Of a stretch of DNA of 5,300 bases, positions 5,207 to 5,300 are shown one piece after another. Within the stretch, counting starts at the first letter, position 1. Each line of letters opens with the position of its first letter. The notes beneath the pieces are model-generated. The model saw only the letters and a list, made by a program, of their open reading frames with translations. It made no database searches and was not told the origin of the DNA. The position numbers were made by a program, and so were the translations under genes. Source of the DNA: Collinsella sp. Its GTDB lineage: Bacteria > Actinomycetota > Coriobacteriia > Coriobacteriales > Coriobacteriaceae. The stretch covers positions 1 to 5,300 of the forward strand of contig WGSR01000117.1 of assembly GCA_014871545.1 (NCBI GenBank), read 5' to 3'.

Positions 5207-5300
5207 CTAGGCGATTATAACGGAGCCCGCCCTCCCCGATACCCAGACCATCAACAGGCACCAACCAAACATGCCCATCGCGACCACCGGGGACCCGGGG
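5207..5300 (-). CDS. Possible C-terminal fragment of an upstream gene (partial)
   Basis: An open frame enters from the right edge and ends at TAG (5209-5207), giving about 30 residues: PGSPVVAMGMFGWCLLMVW, then VSGRAGSVIIA. The hydrophobic run VVAMGMFGWCLLMVWV could be a membrane helix, so this may be the tail of a membrane protein, 32 bases before the DUF1846 start and perhaps in its operon. I do not recognise the family. A competing reading is a plus-strand gene starting ATG at 5270 (MPIATTGDPG), which has only a weak ribosome binding site. The fragment is too short to decide. Confidence 0.3.
   Translation of the reverse strand, partial: PGSPVVAMGMFGWCLLMVWVSGRAGSVIIA
5214..5219 (-). promoter_or_regulatory. 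Putative -10 element for the DUF1846 gene
   Basis: A perfect TATAAT on the minus strand lies 39 bases before the chosen ATG, giving a leader of roughly 33 bases. No recognisable -35 hexamer is found at 16-19 bases. It may fall inside the last codons of an upstream open frame, so a chance match remains possible. Confidence 0.5.

Noticed and set aside
4206..5210. A 334-codon plus-strand frame.
   Set aside because: It is antisense to the DUF1846 gene, which matches its family along its whole length.

Overview
The window looks like ordinary chromosome from a GC-rich actinobacterium of the class Coriobacteriia, most like Collinsella or a close relative. That placement is inferred from the style of the CTP synthase, XerD and DUF1846 proteins and from GC-rich codons; no search was run. 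Every gene I can support lies on the minus strand, so reading order runs from high to low coordinates. The long plus-strand reading frames are GC-rich antisense shadows.

Reading in transcription order: at 5207-5300 a short open frame that could be the membrane-spanning tail of an upstream gene runs to a stop. A TATAAT -10 element and a good ribosome binding site then precede a complete DUF1846/UPF0371 gene (3693-5174), closed by a textbook intrinsic terminator (3626-3658). A 190-base intergenic stretch with a TACAAT -10, a dyad and a repeated 9-mer leads to a small winged-helix DNA-binding protein (3098-3436) with a near-perfect Shine-Dalgarno sequence and its own terminator (3041-3073). A second TACAAT element and a leader with an inverted repeat precede pyrG, CTP synthase (1258-2919). 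xerD, a tyrosine recombinase (314-1255), starts two bases after the pyrG stop and is probably co-transcribed and translationally coupled with it. The pair ends at a very long hairpin (211-282) with a perfect 20-bp stem.

The last 210 bases (1-210) hold no convincing gene but several dyads: a LexA-like box, an 8-bp palindrome, a MerR/SoxR-like dyad and two 10-bp-phased TGGGGG repeats. They look like the control region of a gene lying beyond the left edge, probably also on the minus strand.

The genes serve separate housekeeping roles: nucleotide synthesis (pyrG), chromosome dimer resolution (xerD), an unassigned regulator and a conserved protein of unknown function. I see no defence system, transposon, CRISPR array, tRNA or rRNA. 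The parts most worth a second look are non-coding: the left-edge control region, the long hairpin and the pyrG leader.
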